64,000 bases of DNA from Alkalicoccobacillus gibsonii. GTDB taxonomy: Bacteria > Bacillota > Bacilli > Bacillales > Bacillaceae_D. Location: contig NZ_JAEUZA010000004.1 of NCBI RefSeq assembly GCF_016798245.1, positions 186,001 to 250,000 on the forward strand, given 5' to 3'. Below are positions 1 through 9,048 of the stretch, one piece after another (position 1 is the first letter of the stretch; the number at the start of each line of letters is the position of its first letter). Both the position numbers and the translations under genes were made by a program. Below the pieces are notes generated by a model. It made no database searches. It was not told the DNA's origin and worked only from the letters and a program-made list of their open reading frames with translations.

Positions 1-1
1 C

Positions 2-382
2 ACACTTGCCTTATATAGTGTGAGTATTTTAGCATTAGTTGTATTTTTAGCCATTTTTGAAACGGTTACGTCCTACCGGAACTGGGTAGAAATCAAAAAA
101 GGGAATGTTGCTGTAGCCATGGCGACAAGTGGAAAGATCTTTGGAGTAGCAAACATATTTAGACACTCTATTCAAAACGCTGATTCCCTTTTAATTATGT
201 TAATGTGGGGCGCCATTGGGTTTGTCTTATTATTGCTCAGCTATTTCATCTTTGAATTTTTAATGCCATCATTTAAAGTAGATGAGGAAATTAAAAACGA
301 TAACCGAGCGGTAGGCTTAATCTCAATGATTATCTCAATCGGCCTCTCCTACGTAATTGGAGCGGGCATTCATACACGTTAG
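2..382 (+). CDS. DUF350 family membrane protein, 5'-truncated (YshE-like)
   Basis: The frame is open from the window edge to a TAA at 380-382, so the true start lies upstream; the internal GTG at 20 is probably not it. About 126 residues are visible. Three hydrophobic segments flank a conserved-looking loop (SYRNWVEIKKGNVAVAMATSG), which is typical of DUF350 membrane proteins: a small charged patch followed by a Gly/Ala-rich membrane segment. The biochemical role of the family is not established. In B. subtilis the DUF350 gene yshE follows mutS2 in this chromosomal region, so the fragment is probably the yshE counterpart. It ends just before a small membrane ORF and a terminator. Confidence 0.75.
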   Translation, partial: TLALYSVSILALVVFLAIFETVTSYRNWVEIKKGNVAVAMATSGKIFGVANIFRHSIQNADSLLIMLMWGAIGFVLLLLSYFIFEFLMPSFKVDEEIKNDNRAVGLISMIISIGLSYVIGAGIHTR

Positions 383-396
383 GATAGGAGAGTGCT

Positions 397-477
397 ATGG
401 AAAAGCTAGCTAAAGTCTTATACGCCTGTTGCGGAGTATTGCTAATCGCCGGGGTCATCTTTTTATGGTTGAATTAG
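397..477 (+). CDS. 26-aa single-span membrane peptide
   Basis: An ATG at 397 opens a 26-codon frame ending in TAG at 475-477. It begins 14 nt after the DUF350 stop and has an AGGATAGGAG Shine-Dalgarno at 381-390 at workable spacing. The peptide starts MEKLAKVLYACCGVLLIAG and continues hydrophobic to a final Asn. That is a short basic N-terminus followed by one membrane span with a Cys-Cys pair. It is probably co-transcribed with the upstream gene, as the terminator follows 40 nt later. No family is recognised. It could be a non-functional ORF, but the ribosome site and composition favour a real gene. Confidence 0.5.
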   Translation: MEKLAKVLYACCGVLLIAGVIFLWLN

Positions 478-514
478 ATTCGAAGTTAGTAGGAACTAAA
501 AAAATATAGATAAA

Positions 515-556
515 TAAACGAATGATTCTCATTGTGGAGTCATTCGTTTTTTTTTA
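515..556 (+). terminator. Intrinsic terminator after the DUF350 unit
   Basis: AACGAATGA (517-525) pairs with TCATTCGTT (540-548), followed by a run of T to 555. The arm GAATGATTC reappears in the hairpin at 57783-57819, which also precedes a copy of the dispersed repeat. Confidence 0.85.
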
Positions 557-563
557 GCTAATC

Positions 564-684
564 AGTGGAAGGAGAACCGAAGACTCCTACGGGAAAGTAC
601 GCGGTGAAGACTCAGCAGCGGTGCCCTTCCGCGGAGGAGGCTGAGGCCGTACCCATGGAAAGCGAAGGTTTCTCCTGGAACGGA
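564..684 (+). repeat. Dispersed structured repeat, copy 1
   Basis: About 120 bp, similar to 22355-22473 and 57849-57970. Shared blocks: AGTGGAAGGAGAACC at the left, an inner GACTCCTACGG, ACGCGGTGAAGAC, CCGCGGAGGAGGCTGAGG, GGAAAGCGA, and GGTTTCTCCTGGAACGGA at the right. The outer ends GGAGAACC and GGTTTCTCC pair with one bulged T, and inner CGCGG and CCGCG can pair. It has no coding frame and lies directly downstream of a terminator. Function is unknown. Confidence 0.8.
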
Positions 685-800
685 TAGATTGCACTTAATC
701 ATAGTTATTAATATAAATCTAGGATCCTTAATTCCTCATCCAAATACTAGACTCAATTGGAAATTAGTTATCTAATTGTGAATCAATATGTGTAAAATCT

Positions 801-818
801 ATATTTTTCTAAAAATAT
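801..818. promoter_or_regulatory. Palindrome resembling a CodY box upstream of the amino acid transporter
   Basis: ATATTTTT and AAAAATAT are perfect 8-bp arms around CT. Bases 803-817 match the CodY consensus AATTTTCWGAAAATT at 12 of 15 positions. Position, about 100 bp before an amino acid importer, fits a CodY target, but the 685-916 stretch is very AT-rich and chance matches are likely. No convincing -35/-10 pair was found between it and the gene. Confidence 0.3.
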
Positions 819-916
819 ATAGTCAGATAATTTGACCAATTAAATGTATTTAGAATTTAACTAGTATATAACTAACATAGTTACTTTATATGAATTGTTA
901 GGGGGACTTGAGAAAA

Positions 917-1984
917 ATGAAAAAGTGGATGGTAAATGGAATGGTCGTAACTAGTTTTGCTGCACTACTTGTCGCTTGTTCGGAGGAAACCGATACTTCA
1001 CCTGAGGAAAATGGAGGTCAAGCATCAAACTCCGGTAACTCTATCTCTGCTATTCAAGATCGTGGAGAACTTATTATGGGAGCGAATGATCAGCTGCCTG
1101 GCTTTGGATACGTTGGTTCAGATGGAGCATATGAAGGTTTTGATATCGAGTTTGGAAAAGTAATGGCTGCTGCAATACTTGGGGATGCAGATGCTGTCGA
1201 ATTTAGACCTTTGTCTGCTCAAGAGCGTTTCACTGCCTTACAAACAGGTGAAGTAGATATGCTCATTCGCAACACCACACTTACGTTAAACCGTGACGTT
1301 GAAATCGGTTTAAATTTCGGGCCAACGACTTTCTATGATGGTCAAGGCATGATGGCTCCTTCTGATAGTGGAATTGAATCACTAGAAGACTTAGCTGGAG
1401 CACGAATTGGAGTGGAGCAAGGAACCACAACAGAGCTGAATTTAGCTGACCAAATGAGTAAGCGAGGAATTGATTTTGAATCTGTTACCTTCTCTGATCA
1501 AGATAGCTTAATAGCAGCCTACGAATCAGGGACAATCGATGCTTGGACAACGGATCAATCCGGACTCGTTTCGAGACTAGAGACGCTTCAAGATCCATCA
1601 GGGCATGTCATTCTAAATGAAGTTCTTTCAAAAGAACCTCTTGGTCCAGCCGTTTTAGATGGAGATGATCAATTCCTAGAAATTATGTTCTGGGCAACAA
1701 ACGCTACCATTCAAGCTGAAGAATTTGGCATTACATCTGAGAATGTGGACGATTTCTTAGATACAGAAGATCCGGACATTGCTCGTTTCCTAGGTGTTGA
1801 AGAAAATTTAGGAGAGCAGCTTGGATTAGAGAACGATTTTGCTTATCAAATTATTAAGCAAGTTGGAAACTATGCGGAAATTTACGATCGAAACTTAGGT
1901 GCAGACAGTCCATTTGAACTTGAAAGAGGTCTGAATGCTCTATACACCGATGGCGGGTTATTATACTCTCCACCATTTAGATAA
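917..1984 (+). CDS. Amino acid ABC transporter substrate-binding lipoprotein (AapJ-like)
   Basis: A 355-aa solute-binding protein of the general L-amino acid (Aap/Bzt) type. It begins with a lipoprotein signal peptide (KKWMVNGMVVTSFAAL, then lipobox LVAC), so it should be anchored on the outer membrane face. The mature part has the periplasmic binding protein type 2 pattern: GELIMGANDQLPGFGY, then YEGFDIEFGK, AQERFTALQTGEVDM and the GVEQGTTTELN lobe. The ATG at 917 is preferred to a TTG at 908, because the AGGGGG ribosome site (900-905) lies 11 nt from the ATG and only 2 nt from the TTG. It is the first gene of a four-gene importer; a hairpin behind it probably lets the binding protein be made in excess over the permeases. 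Exact substrate is not determinable. Confidence 0.88.
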   Translation: MKKWMVNGMVVTSFAALLVACSEETDTSPEENGGQASNSGNSISAIQDRGELIMGANDQLPGFGYVGSDGAYEGFDIEFGKVMAAAILGDADAVEFRPLSAQERFTALQTGEVDMLIRNTTLTLNRDVEIGLNFGPTTFYDGQGMMAPSDSGIESLEDLAGARIGVEQGTTTELNLADQMSKRGIDFESVTFSDQDSLIAAYESGTIDAWTTDQSGLVSRLETLQDPSGHVILNEVLSKEPLGPAVLDGDDQFLEIMFWATNATIQAEEFGITSENVDDFLDTEDPDIARFLGVEENLGEQLGLENDFAYQIIKQVGNYAEIYDRNLGADSPFELERGLNALYTDGGLLYSPPFR

Positions 1985-2000
1985 TACCCATTTATAGAAG

Positions 2001-2034
2001 TAGCCTGCTTCGATTGAGAGGCAGGCTATTTTCA
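2001..2034 (+). terminator. Hairpin between binding protein and permease genes
   Basis: TAGCCTGC (2001-2008) pairs with GCAGGCTA (2021-2028), followed by a short T run. It probably acts as a partial terminator within the transporter operon. Confidence 0.7.
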
Positions 2035-2072
2035 TCAATTAATAGGTAATCATGAGGAAAGGATGACATCCA

Positions 2073-3248
2073 TTGGCACAGCCATCTACTCAAAAACGTC
2101 CACCTTTTTGGCGGAATCAAAAATACTTGAATCTTATATGGCAGCTTCTGTTCTTAGTGTTCATTATTGGAACTATTATCTTCTTAGCAACGAATGCAAT
2201 GGCTGGCCTTAACCGGGCTGGACTTGGACTTAGCTTTCAATTCCTAACCAATCGCGCTTCTTTTCCGATTGGAGAAACAGTGGTCAGCTTTTCTCCGTCT
2301 GATACGTTTGTCCGAGCACTATACGTTGGGTTTCTAAATACATTAAAAGTCTCCATTGTAGGGATTGTACTAACCACGATTGTTGGAGTTCTAGTTGGTA
2401 TTAGTCGATTATCTAGTAACTGGCTGCTCCGTACACTATCTACATGGTACATAGAGATTTTCAGAAACACACCTGTACTCGTACAAATCTTCTTTTGGTA
2501 TTTTGCAGTTATGCTAGCCATGCCTAAAATCCAAGATGTGAATGCTAATTACGGCTTTATCATTAGTAACCGAGGATTTGTATTTCCATGGTTTGATGCA
2601 AATTCAAGCCTTTGGATTTGGATCGCTTTGCTTCTAGTTCTTCTGATTGCGGCTTTCTTAACATTTAAGTGGAAAAATAAACAACAAATTGAACAGGGAA
2701 AAAAGCTTTACCCAAGTATTTGGCTAGTAGGCGTGCTTCTAGTTGGAGTTACTATTGGTTATCTAGTACTTGGAGAGTTTCCTGCTTCATTAAGTTTACC
2801 TGAGCATACCGGTACAGGTTCGGTTGGAGGCTATCGTTTTTCTCCAGAATTTGCAGCCATTCTATTTGCTCTAGTCATGTACACGGCAACCTACATTGCT
2901 GAGATCGTTAGAGGAGGTATTCTTGCTGTACCTAAAGGTCAAATTGAGGCAGCGGAGGCGCTAGGGCTAAGCTCTTCTAAAATTTTGCGGTTTGTTACAT
3001 TTCCACAGGCGATCCGCACAATTATCCCACCGGTCACAAGTCAATATCTCGGTTTAGCGAAAAACTCAAGTTTAGCGGTGGCAGTTGGATACCCGGATTT
3101 GTTCAGTGTAGGAAGTACTACATTAAATCAAACAGGTAGAGCGATTGAAGTCATAACCATTATGTTACTTGCTTACTTAACAATCAGTGTAGTGACATCT
3201 ATTATTATGAATATTTATAACAAATACACCGCATTGGTAGAGAGGTGA
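2073..3248 (+). CDS. Amino acid ABC transporter permease (AapQ-like)
   Basis: A 391-aa multi-span membrane protein of the His/Glu/Gln/Arg/opine permease family. It begins at TTG 2073 behind an AGGAAAGGATGAC ribosome site. The first half carries ALYVGFLNTLKVSIVGI and the RNTPVLVQIFFWYFAV segment usual in this family. The C-terminal half holds the ATPase-coupling EAA loop (GQIEAAEALGLSSSKILRF, then TFPQAIRTIIPP). Its length, well above the roughly 220 aa of simple permeases, is typical of AapQ/BztB, which has an extra central segment. It overlaps the next frame at its stop codon, indicating coupled translation and a heteromeric channel with the following gene. Confidence 0.87.
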   Translation: MAQPSTQKRPPFWRNQKYLNLIWQLLFLVFIIGTIIFLATNAMAGLNRAGLGLSFQFLTNRASFPIGETVVSFSPSDTFVRALYVGFLNTLKVSIVGIVLTTIVGVLVGISRLSSNWLLRTLSTWYIEIFRNTPVLVQIFFWYFAVMLAMPKIQDVNANYGFIISNRGFVFPWFDANSSLWIWIALLLVLLIAAFLTFKWKNKQQIEQGKKLYPSIWLVGVLLVGVTIGYLVLGEFPASLSLPEHTGTGSVGGYRFSPEFAAILFALVMYTATYIAEIVRGGILAVPKGQIEAAEALGLSSSKILRFVTFPQAIRTIIPPVTSQYLGLAKNSSLAVAVGYPDLFSVGSTTLNQTGRAIEVITIMLLAYLTISVVTSIIMNIYNKYTALVER

Positions 3249-3253
3249 ATGGA

Positions 3254-4462
3254 ATGAATACGGAAAAGCTTCAACAGATGAAGACACCACATACAGCGCC
3301 TATGCCTGCGGAAGTAAAACTTGGTCCAGGTGCTTGGCTTAAGAAGAATTTGTTTTATTCATGGTTTAGTTCCATTCTCACCATTACATTACTTGCTCTT
3401 GCGGTGTTACTCATAAAAAATATTGCAGGATGGACCTTTTTTACGGCGCGTTGGGAAGTGATCTCTGCTAATTTTAAGCTGTTTATGGTTGGGCAGTATC
3501 CAATAGATCAGCTTTGGAGAGTGTGGAGTGCGTTGCTACTCGTTAGCTTATTCATTGGTCTTACATATGGAGCCAGGAGAGGCATATCAACGATTATGTT
3601 TTTCTCAGTGACGACTGTTTATCTAGTTTCAATTGCTTTACCGTTTATTTCGGGTTCATCTCGTTTTTGGCTAGTTGGAGCCCTAGTCAGTTTAGGGGTT
3701 GGAGTTGGACTCGGAATGGCTGTTCCTACGCTCAAAAAGGTCGTCGGCTATGCCTGGATTTTATGTTTTATTCTGGTTCTATTTTTCATACAAGGCTTTG
3801 GCATTTTACCTGAGGTGCGAACAAATACATGGGGAGGCTTAATTCTTACCATGATGCTAGCTACCATTGCCATCGTTTTTTCCTTTCCTATAGGCGTGTT
3901 GTTTGCGTTAGGGAGAGCAAGTAAACTTCCCATTGTGCGTACGATTAGTGTCATTTATATCGAAATTATTCGTGGCGTTCCTTTAATCACTATTTTGTTT
4001 ATGGCTCAAATCATGGTTCCCTTGTTTTTACCTGGGGGCGTAACTGTTGATAATGTGGTGCGGGCAATGGTTGGTCTAGTTATTTTTAACTCAGCCTACA
4101 TTGCTGAGAATGTAAGAGGGGGTCTTCAATCTGTTCCAAACAGTCAAGTTGAAGCATCCCATGCTCTAGGGCTCAGCACATTTAAAACAACTGTTTTTAT
4201 CGTTCTTCCACAAGCATTACGTGTGACCATTCCTTCTATGGTGGGGCAGTCAATTTCAATTCTTAAAGATACGACGCTTGTTGCAACAGTAGGCTTGTTA
4301 GACATACTTGGGATTGGACGAACGGTTACTTCCAATCCGGAATTTCTAGGAACACAAAAAGAAGTATTTGTCTTTGTTGCAATATTGTTCTGGGTCATTT
4401 GCTTCACGATGTCTGTCACTAGTCGCAAACTGGAACGGTCATTAAGTGTTGGGCATAACTAA
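3254..4462 (+). CDS. Amino acid ABC transporter permease (AapM-like)
   Basis: A 402-aa membrane protein and second permease subunit of the importer. The EAA loop is visible as [20 protein letters not shown], followed by [16 protein letters not shown]. The segment before it, [19 protein letters not shown], matches the family pattern. The frame extends back to GTG 3245, but ATG 3254 is better placed behind the GAGGTG that overlaps the upstream stop. It has about eight hydrophobic segments. With the preceding gene it would form the AapQ-AapM type heterodimer for import of polar amino acids. Confidence 0.87.
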   Translation: MNTEKLQQMKTPHTAPMPAEVKLGPGAWLKKNLFYSWFSSILTITLLALAVLLIKNIAGWTFFTARWEVISANFKLFMVGQYPIDQLWRVWSALLLVSLFIGLTYGARRGISTIMFFSVTTVYLVSIALPFISGSSRFWLVGALVSLGVGVGLGMAVPTLKKVVGYAWILCFILVLFFIQGFGILPEVRTNTWGGLILTMMLATIAIVFSFPIGVLFALGRASKLPIVRTISVIYIEIIRGVPLITILFMAQIMVPLFLPGGVTVDNVVRAMVGLVIFNSAYIAENVRGGLQSVPNSQVEASHALGLSTFKTTVFIVLPQALRVTIPSMVGQSISILKDTTLVATVGLLDILGIGRTVTSNPEFLGTQKEVFVFVAILFWVICFTMSVTSRKLERSLSVGHN

Positions 4463-4479
4463 GAATGGAGGCTAAAAGC

Positions 4480-5271
4480 ATGAGCAAAGAAACGGAAGTA
4501 TTAGTTGAATTTGATCCGAGTATTCCTTTACATGAAAGAGAAGATATTATTGTGTGTGAGGGTGTAAATAAATGGTATAGTAATGAGCTACATGTGTTAA
4601 AAGATGTAGATGTTTCCATCAAACAAGGAGAAATTGTTTGTATTCTTGGTCCGTCTGGTTCCGGTAAATCAACATTTATTCGCACCATTAATGCTCTTGA
4701 GAAGATTCAAAAGGGGAACATAACTGTTGATGGTACGGAGCTTTCTGAAGACAATGCAGCAGTAGACGCCATTCGCAAGGAAACAGGTATGGTGTTTCAA
4801 TCCTTTAATTTGTTCCCTCATCTAACGATATTAAAGAATATTACGTTGTCACCGATTTGGGTTAAAAAGTGGCCAAAGGCAAAGGCAGAGAGTATAGCCC
4901 TTGAATTACTTGAGCGAGTTGGAATCCCGGAGCAAGCGAACAAATATCCAGGACAATTATCTGGTGGGCAACAACAACGTGTAGCCATTGCACGGGCACT
5001 TGCGATGCGTCCAAAAATTATGTTGTTTGATGAGCCTACGTCTGCGCTTGACCCTGAGATGGTTAAAGAGGTATTAGATGTAATGAAAGAGTTATGTACA
5101 ACTGGTATGACCATGCTTGTGGTAACCCATGAGATGAGTTTTGCGAGAGAGGTGGCCGATCGAATTATTTTGTTTGATCAAGGTGAGTTAGTTGAGATGG
5201 GGACCCCTTCAGAGCTTTTTGACAATCCCAAGCATGAGAGAACAAAAGCCTTTTTATCAAAAATCTTGTAA
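4480..5271 (+). CDS. Amino acid ABC transporter ATP-binding protein (AapP-like)
   Basis: A 263-aa ABC ATPase. Walker [10 protein letters not shown] is near residues 57-65, the Q-loop [12 protein letters not shown] follows, then signature LSGGQQQR, Walker B IMLFDEP, D-loop SALD and the switch His in VVTHEM. This is the polar amino acid (GlnQ/HisP/AapP) subfamily. ATG 4480 is chosen over ATG 4465 because GGAGG (4467-4471) lies 8 nt before it. Last gene of the importer operon; it should energise both permeases. It is followed by a promoter for trxA, with no strong terminator seen between. Confidence 0.9.
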   Translation: MSKETEVLVEFDPSIPLHEREDIIVCEGVNKWYSNELHVLKDVDVSIKQGEIVCILGPSGSGKSTFIRTINALEKIQKGNITVDGTELSEDNAAVDAIRKETGMVFQSFNLFPHLTILKNITLSPIWVKKWPKAKAESIALELLERVGIPEQANKYPGQLSGGQQQRVAIARALAMRPKIMLFDEPTSALDPEMVKEVLDVMKELCTTGMTMLVVTHEMSFAREVADRIILFDQGELVEMGTPSELFDNPKHERTKAFLSKIL

Positions 5272-5298
5272 TCACTATTTGATTTTGTAAGCAATTCA

Positions 5299-5328
5299 TT
5301 CGCATCCATCATATTTGAGTGCTATAAT
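5299..5328 (+). promoter_or_regulatory. Probable sigma-A promoter of trxA, extended -10
   Basis: TATAAT at 5323-5328 is preceded by TGC, giving an extended -10. TTCGCA (5299-5304) is a weak -35 at 18-nt spacing. It lies 43 nt before the trxA start. Confidence 0.6.
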
Positions 5329-5370
5329 ACATTTGAAACCTAAGTTATAGGATTTAAAGGAGGATTTATC

Positions 5371-5685
5371 ATGGCAATTGTGAATGTAACAGACCAAACG
5401 TTTTCTTCTGAAACAAGTAGTGGTGTTGTTCTTGCTGATTTCTGGGCTCCATGGTGTGGACCTTGTAAAATGATTGCACCCGTTCTTGAAGAGCTTGATT
5501 CAGAAATGGGCGATAAGATTAAAATTGCAAAGCTGGATGTTGATGAGAATCAAGAAACAGCTGGGAAATACAGTGTAATGAGCATTCCAACACTTCTTGT
5601 GTTTAAAGACGGAGAAGTCGTGGACCAAGTGGTTGGTTTCCAACCTAAAGAAGCGCTAGCTGAGCTAGTTAACAAACATCTGTAA
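5371..5685 (+). CDS. trxA: Thioredoxin
   Basis: A 104-aa thioredoxin with redox motif WCGPC inside [15 protein letters not shown], the cis-Pro loop SIPTLLVF and the usual LDVDENQ strand. It reduces protein disulfides in the cytosol with NADPH via thioredoxin reductase. The length equals the B. subtilis TrxA class. The start is supported by AAAGGAGG about 8 nt upstream. It has its own promoter and terminator, and sits directly before uvrC as in B. subtilis. Confidence 0.97.
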   Translation: MAIVNVTDQTFSSETSSGVVLADFWAPWCGPCKMIAPVLEELDSEMGDKIKIAKLDVDENQETAGKYSVMSIPTLLVFKDGEVVDQVVGFQPKEALAELVNKHL

Positions 5686-5704
5686 GTACCTGTTGCACAT
5701 GCAG

Positions 5705-5735
5705 AACCGCTTTCTCTTGCAGAAAGCGGTTTTTC
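5705..5735 (+). terminator. Terminator of trxA
   Basis: AACCGCTTTCT (5705-5715) pairs perfectly with AGAAAGCGGTT (5721-5731), followed by a T run. Confidence 0.92.
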
Positions 5736-5775
5736 TATGTATTCTTGTAAAACCTATAGAAAAGGGGGGAGTCGA

Positions 5776-7551
5776 ATGAGCCAGCTTAAAGAGAAGCTGA
5801 CTATACTTCCTAATCAGCCAGGATGTTACTTGATGAAGGATCGACAAGGAACCATCATCTATGTTGGAAAAGCGAAGATACTCCGTAATCGGGTGCGTTC
5901 CTATTTTACAGGATCGCATGATGCGAAAACACAACGACTTGTTAGTGAAATTGTAGACTTTGAATATATTGTTACCAGTTCTAACATTGAAGCACTTATC
6001 CTTGAAATGAATCTCATTAAAAAACATGACCCAAAATACAATGTCATGCTCAAAGATGATAAAACGTATCCTTACTTAAAAATTACAAACGAAAAACACC
6101 CAAGATTACTCACCACTAGACAAGTGAAAAAGGATGGCGGGAAGTACTTTGGCCCTTATCCGAACGCTGGAGCAGCAAACGAAACGAAAAAACTACTCGA
6201 TCGAATTTATCCACTACGCAAGTGTAGAAATATGCCCGATAGTGTTTGTTTGTACTATCACATTGGTCAATGTCTTGCCCCCTGTGTGTATGAAGTCACA
6301 GATGAGCAAAATCAAGAAATGATCCAGGGAATCAGTCGTTTCTTAAAACACGGGCATTCTGAAGTGAAAGAAACATTGACGGAACGAATGATGAAGGCGT
6401 CAGAAGAACTTGATTTTGAACGTGCGAAGGAAATCCGCGATACCATCTCACATATGGATGCCATTATTGAAAAGCAGAAGATGACGGTAAATGACCATGT
6501 GGATCGAGATGTCTTTGCATTCGCTTATGATAAAGGCTGGATGTGTGTTCAAGTTTTTTTTGTAAGGCAAGGAAAGCTGATTGAACGCGACGTTTCCCTT
6601 TTTCCGTTCTATAAGGAAGCCTCTGAAGACTTAATGACGTTTGTTGGTCAATTTTATTTACAGAAGCAGCATATCAAACCTCAAGAAATTCTTGTTCCAA
6701 ATGAGGTTGATGCGGATCTTATGAATGAACTTCTTGAAGTCAAAGTTCTTGTACCGAAGAGAGGCCCTAAAAAAGACCTATTGGATCTTGCTTCAGAAAA
6801 TGCACAAGTGGCTTTGAAAGAAAAGTTTTCGTTAATTGAGAAGGACGAAAATCGAACCATCCATGCGATTGAACGATTAGGGAAAGCCATGGATATCGCA
6901 ACCCCATATCGAATTGAGGCTTTTGATAATTCGAATACACAGGGGACGGACCCTGTATCAACAATGATTACGTTTCTTGATGGAAAGCCTAGTCGGAAGG
7001 ACTATCGAAAGTACAAAATTAAAACGGTTGAAGGACCGGATGACTATGCGTCCATGCGAGAGGTGGTTCGCAGACGCTATATTAGGCTCTTAAAAGAAGA
7101 TTTACCACTCCCAGACCTAATTGTGATTGATGGGGGGAGAGGGCAAATCGGTGCAGCACAGGAAGTGATTGAGGACGAGCTTGGGCTCACCATCCCAGTG
7201 TGTGGTCTAGCCAAGGATGAAAAACACCGGACTTCACAATTACTCAAAGGTTCTCCACCTGTGGTCATTCCACTTGAGCGCGATAGCCAGGAATTCTATC
7301 TTTTACAACGGATTCAAGACGAAGTTCACCGTTTTGCGATTACGTTCCACCGGTCTGTTCGTTCAAAGACATTCTTCCAGTCTGTGTTGGATGATATTCC
7401 AGGTGTAGGATCCAAACGAAAACAAACGCTTTTAAAGCACTTTGGATCTGTGAAGAAAATGAAAGATGCAGAGGTTGAGGAGATTGTGAAACAAGGGATT
7501 CCTCAATCAGTTGCAGAAGCCATTTTAGGTAAGCTTAACGAAGACTCATAA
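5776..7551 (+). CDS. uvrC: UvrABC excinuclease subunit C
   Basis: A 591-aa UvrC, the nuclease that cuts on both sides of a DNA lesion after UvrAB recognition. An N-terminal GIY-YIG type domain (PGCYLMKD, then IIYVGKAK) makes the 3' cut. A cysteine cluster [21 protein letters not shown] lies near residue 145-165. The UVR domain ([15 protein letters not shown]) binds UvrB. The C-terminal RNase H-like nuclease ([10 protein letters not shown], then VIDGGRGQ) and a helix-hairpin-helix pair ([15 protein letters not shown]) follow. The open frame extends to ATG 5737, but AAAGGGGGGAG at 5761-5771 selects ATG 5776, and the resulting length matches the family. Confidence 0.96.
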   Translation: MSQLKEKLTILPNQPGCYLMKDRQGTIIYVGKAKILRNRVRSYFTGSHDAKTQRLVSEIVDFEYIVTSSNIEALILEMNLIKKHDPKYNVMLKDDKTYPYLKITNEKHPRLLTTRQVKKDGGKYFGPYPNAGAANETKKLLDRIYPLRKCRNMPDSVCLYYHIGQCLAPCVYEVTDEQNQEMIQGISRFLKHGHSEVKETLTERMMKASEELDFERAKEIRDTISHMDAIIEKQKMTVNDHVDRDVFAFAYDKGWMCVQVFFVRQGKLIERDVSLFPFYKEASEDLMTFVGQFYLQKQHIKPQEILVPNEVDADLMNELLEVKVLVPKRGPKKDLLDLASENAQVALKEKFSLIEKDENRTIHAIERLGKAMDIATPYRIEAFDNSNTQGTDPVSTMITFLDGKPSRKDYRKYKIKTVEGPDDYASMREVVRRRYIRLLKEDLPLPDLIVIDGGRGQIGAAQEVIEDELGLTIPVCGLAKDEKHRTSQLLKGSPPVVIPLERDSQEFYLLQRIQDEVHRFAITFHRSVRSKTFFQSVLDDIPGVGSKRKQTLLKHFGSVKKMKDAEVEEIVKQGIPQSVAEAILGKLNEDS

Positions 7552-7593
7552 AAAACGGCGAATGTTCCCACTAAGGGTACATCGCCGTTTTTT
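7550..7593 (+). terminator. Terminator after uvrC, probably bidirectional
   Basis: AAAAACGGCGA pairs with TCGCCGTTTTT, with an inner TCCC/GGG-side extension. A-rich and T-rich flanks on both sides suit the converging yslB-like gene as well. Confidence 0.85.
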
Positions 7594-7612
7594 CATATGT
7601 AGCGTTGTTTTA

Positions 7613-8020
7613 CTAGTCAAGTGGATCGTGGCGATCAATGGTTACTTGGATCTGAACAAGTTGACGTTTTTCTGATAGTACAGCAACAGCTGTTGCCTGC
7701 GTCTGTGTTTCAAACTGTTGAGCAAGAAAACCAGCTTCAAGCTGATAGCAACGTTGATCTTTTTTGCCCATCCAAGGTCCAGTTAATTCGAAAGTTTTTT
7801 CATATGGCTTTTCTTTTACCAGTGACAGCGTGCCCCACTCTGCCCTTTCAAAAAAGGAGATCAATTCATCAATGTTTTCCAGCGGATAAGATCTTGCTGT
7901 TGATTTACCGATCCAGTAAAGTAACGTCTCTTTTTCCGTTCCAAGTAATTCGTGTAATACGTCATTTCGAATAAGGTCATATCCGAAGTTAGACGTTTCT
8001 AATTCAACCTTTGGTTCCAT
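7613..8020 (-). CDS. yslB: DUF2507 family protein (YslB-like)
   Basis: A 135-aa soluble protein. It begins with an acidic N-terminus, then SNFGYDLIRNDVLHELLGTEKETLLYWIGK, the pattern of the Firmicute DUF2507/YslB family. Family members resemble 4-vinyl-reductase-like ligand-binding domains; the function is unknown. It lies next to sdhC, as yslB does in B. subtilis. The start has an AGAGAGGTG ribosome site. Here it is transcribed away from sdhC, on the minus strand. Confidence 0.8.
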   Translation of the reverse strand: MEPKVELETSNFGYDLIRNDVLHELLGTEKETLLYWIGKSTARSYPLENIDELISFFERAEWGTLSLVKEKPYEKTFELTGPWMGKKDQRCYQLEAGFLAQQFETQTQATAVAVLSEKRQLVQIQVTIDRHDPLD

Positions 8021-8239
8021 ATCAAGTTAACACCTCTCTAGATTCTAGTATAAAGCAACCCGGAAAAATTTCTATAGGTAGCAAGGTGAATTTTTTATGT
8101 TCATTATTATAACAATGAATCTATTTTTCTTACTTTTTTTATCAACAATTTTAACCTTTACATGTATAAAGGAAATGGTCTTAAGCCGTCAATAGAAGAA
8201 TATGTTAGAATTTCTTAAGTGTAAATTGTATACGGTTTC

Positions 8240-8268
8240 TTGACGGGTTTATCTGATCGGAGTACAAT
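8240..8268 (+). promoter_or_regulatory. Sigma-A promoter of sdhCAB
   Basis: TTGACG (8240-8245), 17-nt spacer, TACAAT (8263-8268). It lies 131 nt before sdhC, leaving a long leader. The leader contains an isolated strong Shine-Dalgarno AGGAGG (8323-8328) with only a TTG 2 nt beyond it, and then the G-run GGGGGG used by sdhC. The rest of 8021-8399 is AT-rich with no other clear element. Confidence 0.8.
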
Positions 8269-8399
8269 TAATTTGTCGGATTTTATTACCTATTAACCTT
8301 TGATATTTCAGTAAGCGATGTCAGGAGGATTTGTTTATAAGAAAAATAGAAAAAGAGAACATACGCTGATCGGTAAAATTTTTAGTGGGGGGAACTAGC

Positions 8400-9008
8400 A
8401 TGCCTGAAAATCGTGAATATCTGTTTCGAAGACTGCATTCTTTACTAGGTGTAATACCAATAGGAGTATTTTTGATTCAACACTTTGTTGTAAACCATTT
8501 TGCTACAAGAGGCGCCGAGTCATTTAACACGGCTGCGCATTTTATGGAAAGCCTTCCTTTCCGTTATGCTCTTGAAATTTTCATTATTTTCATTCCATTG
8601 CTTTATCATGCTATTTATGGCGTTTATATAGCGTTTCAAGCAAAAAATAATTCGTTCCAATATAGTTATTTTAGAAACTGGATGTTCCGTATTCAAAGAG
8701 TAACAGGAGTTATCCTAGTAATCTTTATTACATGGCACGTATGGGAAACTAGAATCGCAGCAGCACGAGGCGCGACAGTTGATTTTGATATGATGGCGAA
8801 TATTTTCAGCAATCCATTTATGATTGCGTTTTATATTGTAGGAGTTGTAGCGGCTACATTCCACTTTGCAAATGGTCTTTGGTCATTTGCCGTATCTTGG
8901 GGTATTACAGTCACTCCAAAGTCACAGCAAATCTCAACATTTGTAACATTGGGTATCTTTATTGTGATGACAATTGTTGGTCTTCGTGCCATTTTCGCAT
9001 TTGTCTAA
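8400..9008 (+). CDS. sdhC: Succinate dehydrogenase cytochrome b558 subunit
   Basis: A 202-aa membrane anchor with five hydrophobic segments that carries the haem b groups and passes electrons from SdhB to menaquinone. It matches the B. subtilis type by length and by conserved His in LIQHFVVNHFATRG, LLYHAIYGVY, FITWHVWETR and TFHFANGLW. ATG 8400 is chosen over GTG 8385 because GGGGGG (8387-8392) lies 7 nt upstream of it. That G-run is the kind of site a C-rich iron-sparing small RNA such as FsrA pairs with in B. subtilis (inference only). First gene of sdhCAB. Confidence 0.95.
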   Translation: MPENREYLFRRLHSLLGVIPIGVFLIQHFVVNHFATRGAESFNTAAHFMESLPFRYALEIFIIFIPLLYHAIYGVYIAFQAKNNSFQYSYFRNWMFRIQRVTGVILVIFITWHVWETRIAAARGATVDFDMMANIFSNPFMIAFYIVGVVAATFHFANGLWSFAVSWGITVTPKSQQISTFVTLGIFIVMTIVGLRAIFAFV

Positions 9009-9048
9009 AATGATTGTTTCGAGCGTATATTGAAGGAGTGAGTCAAGT

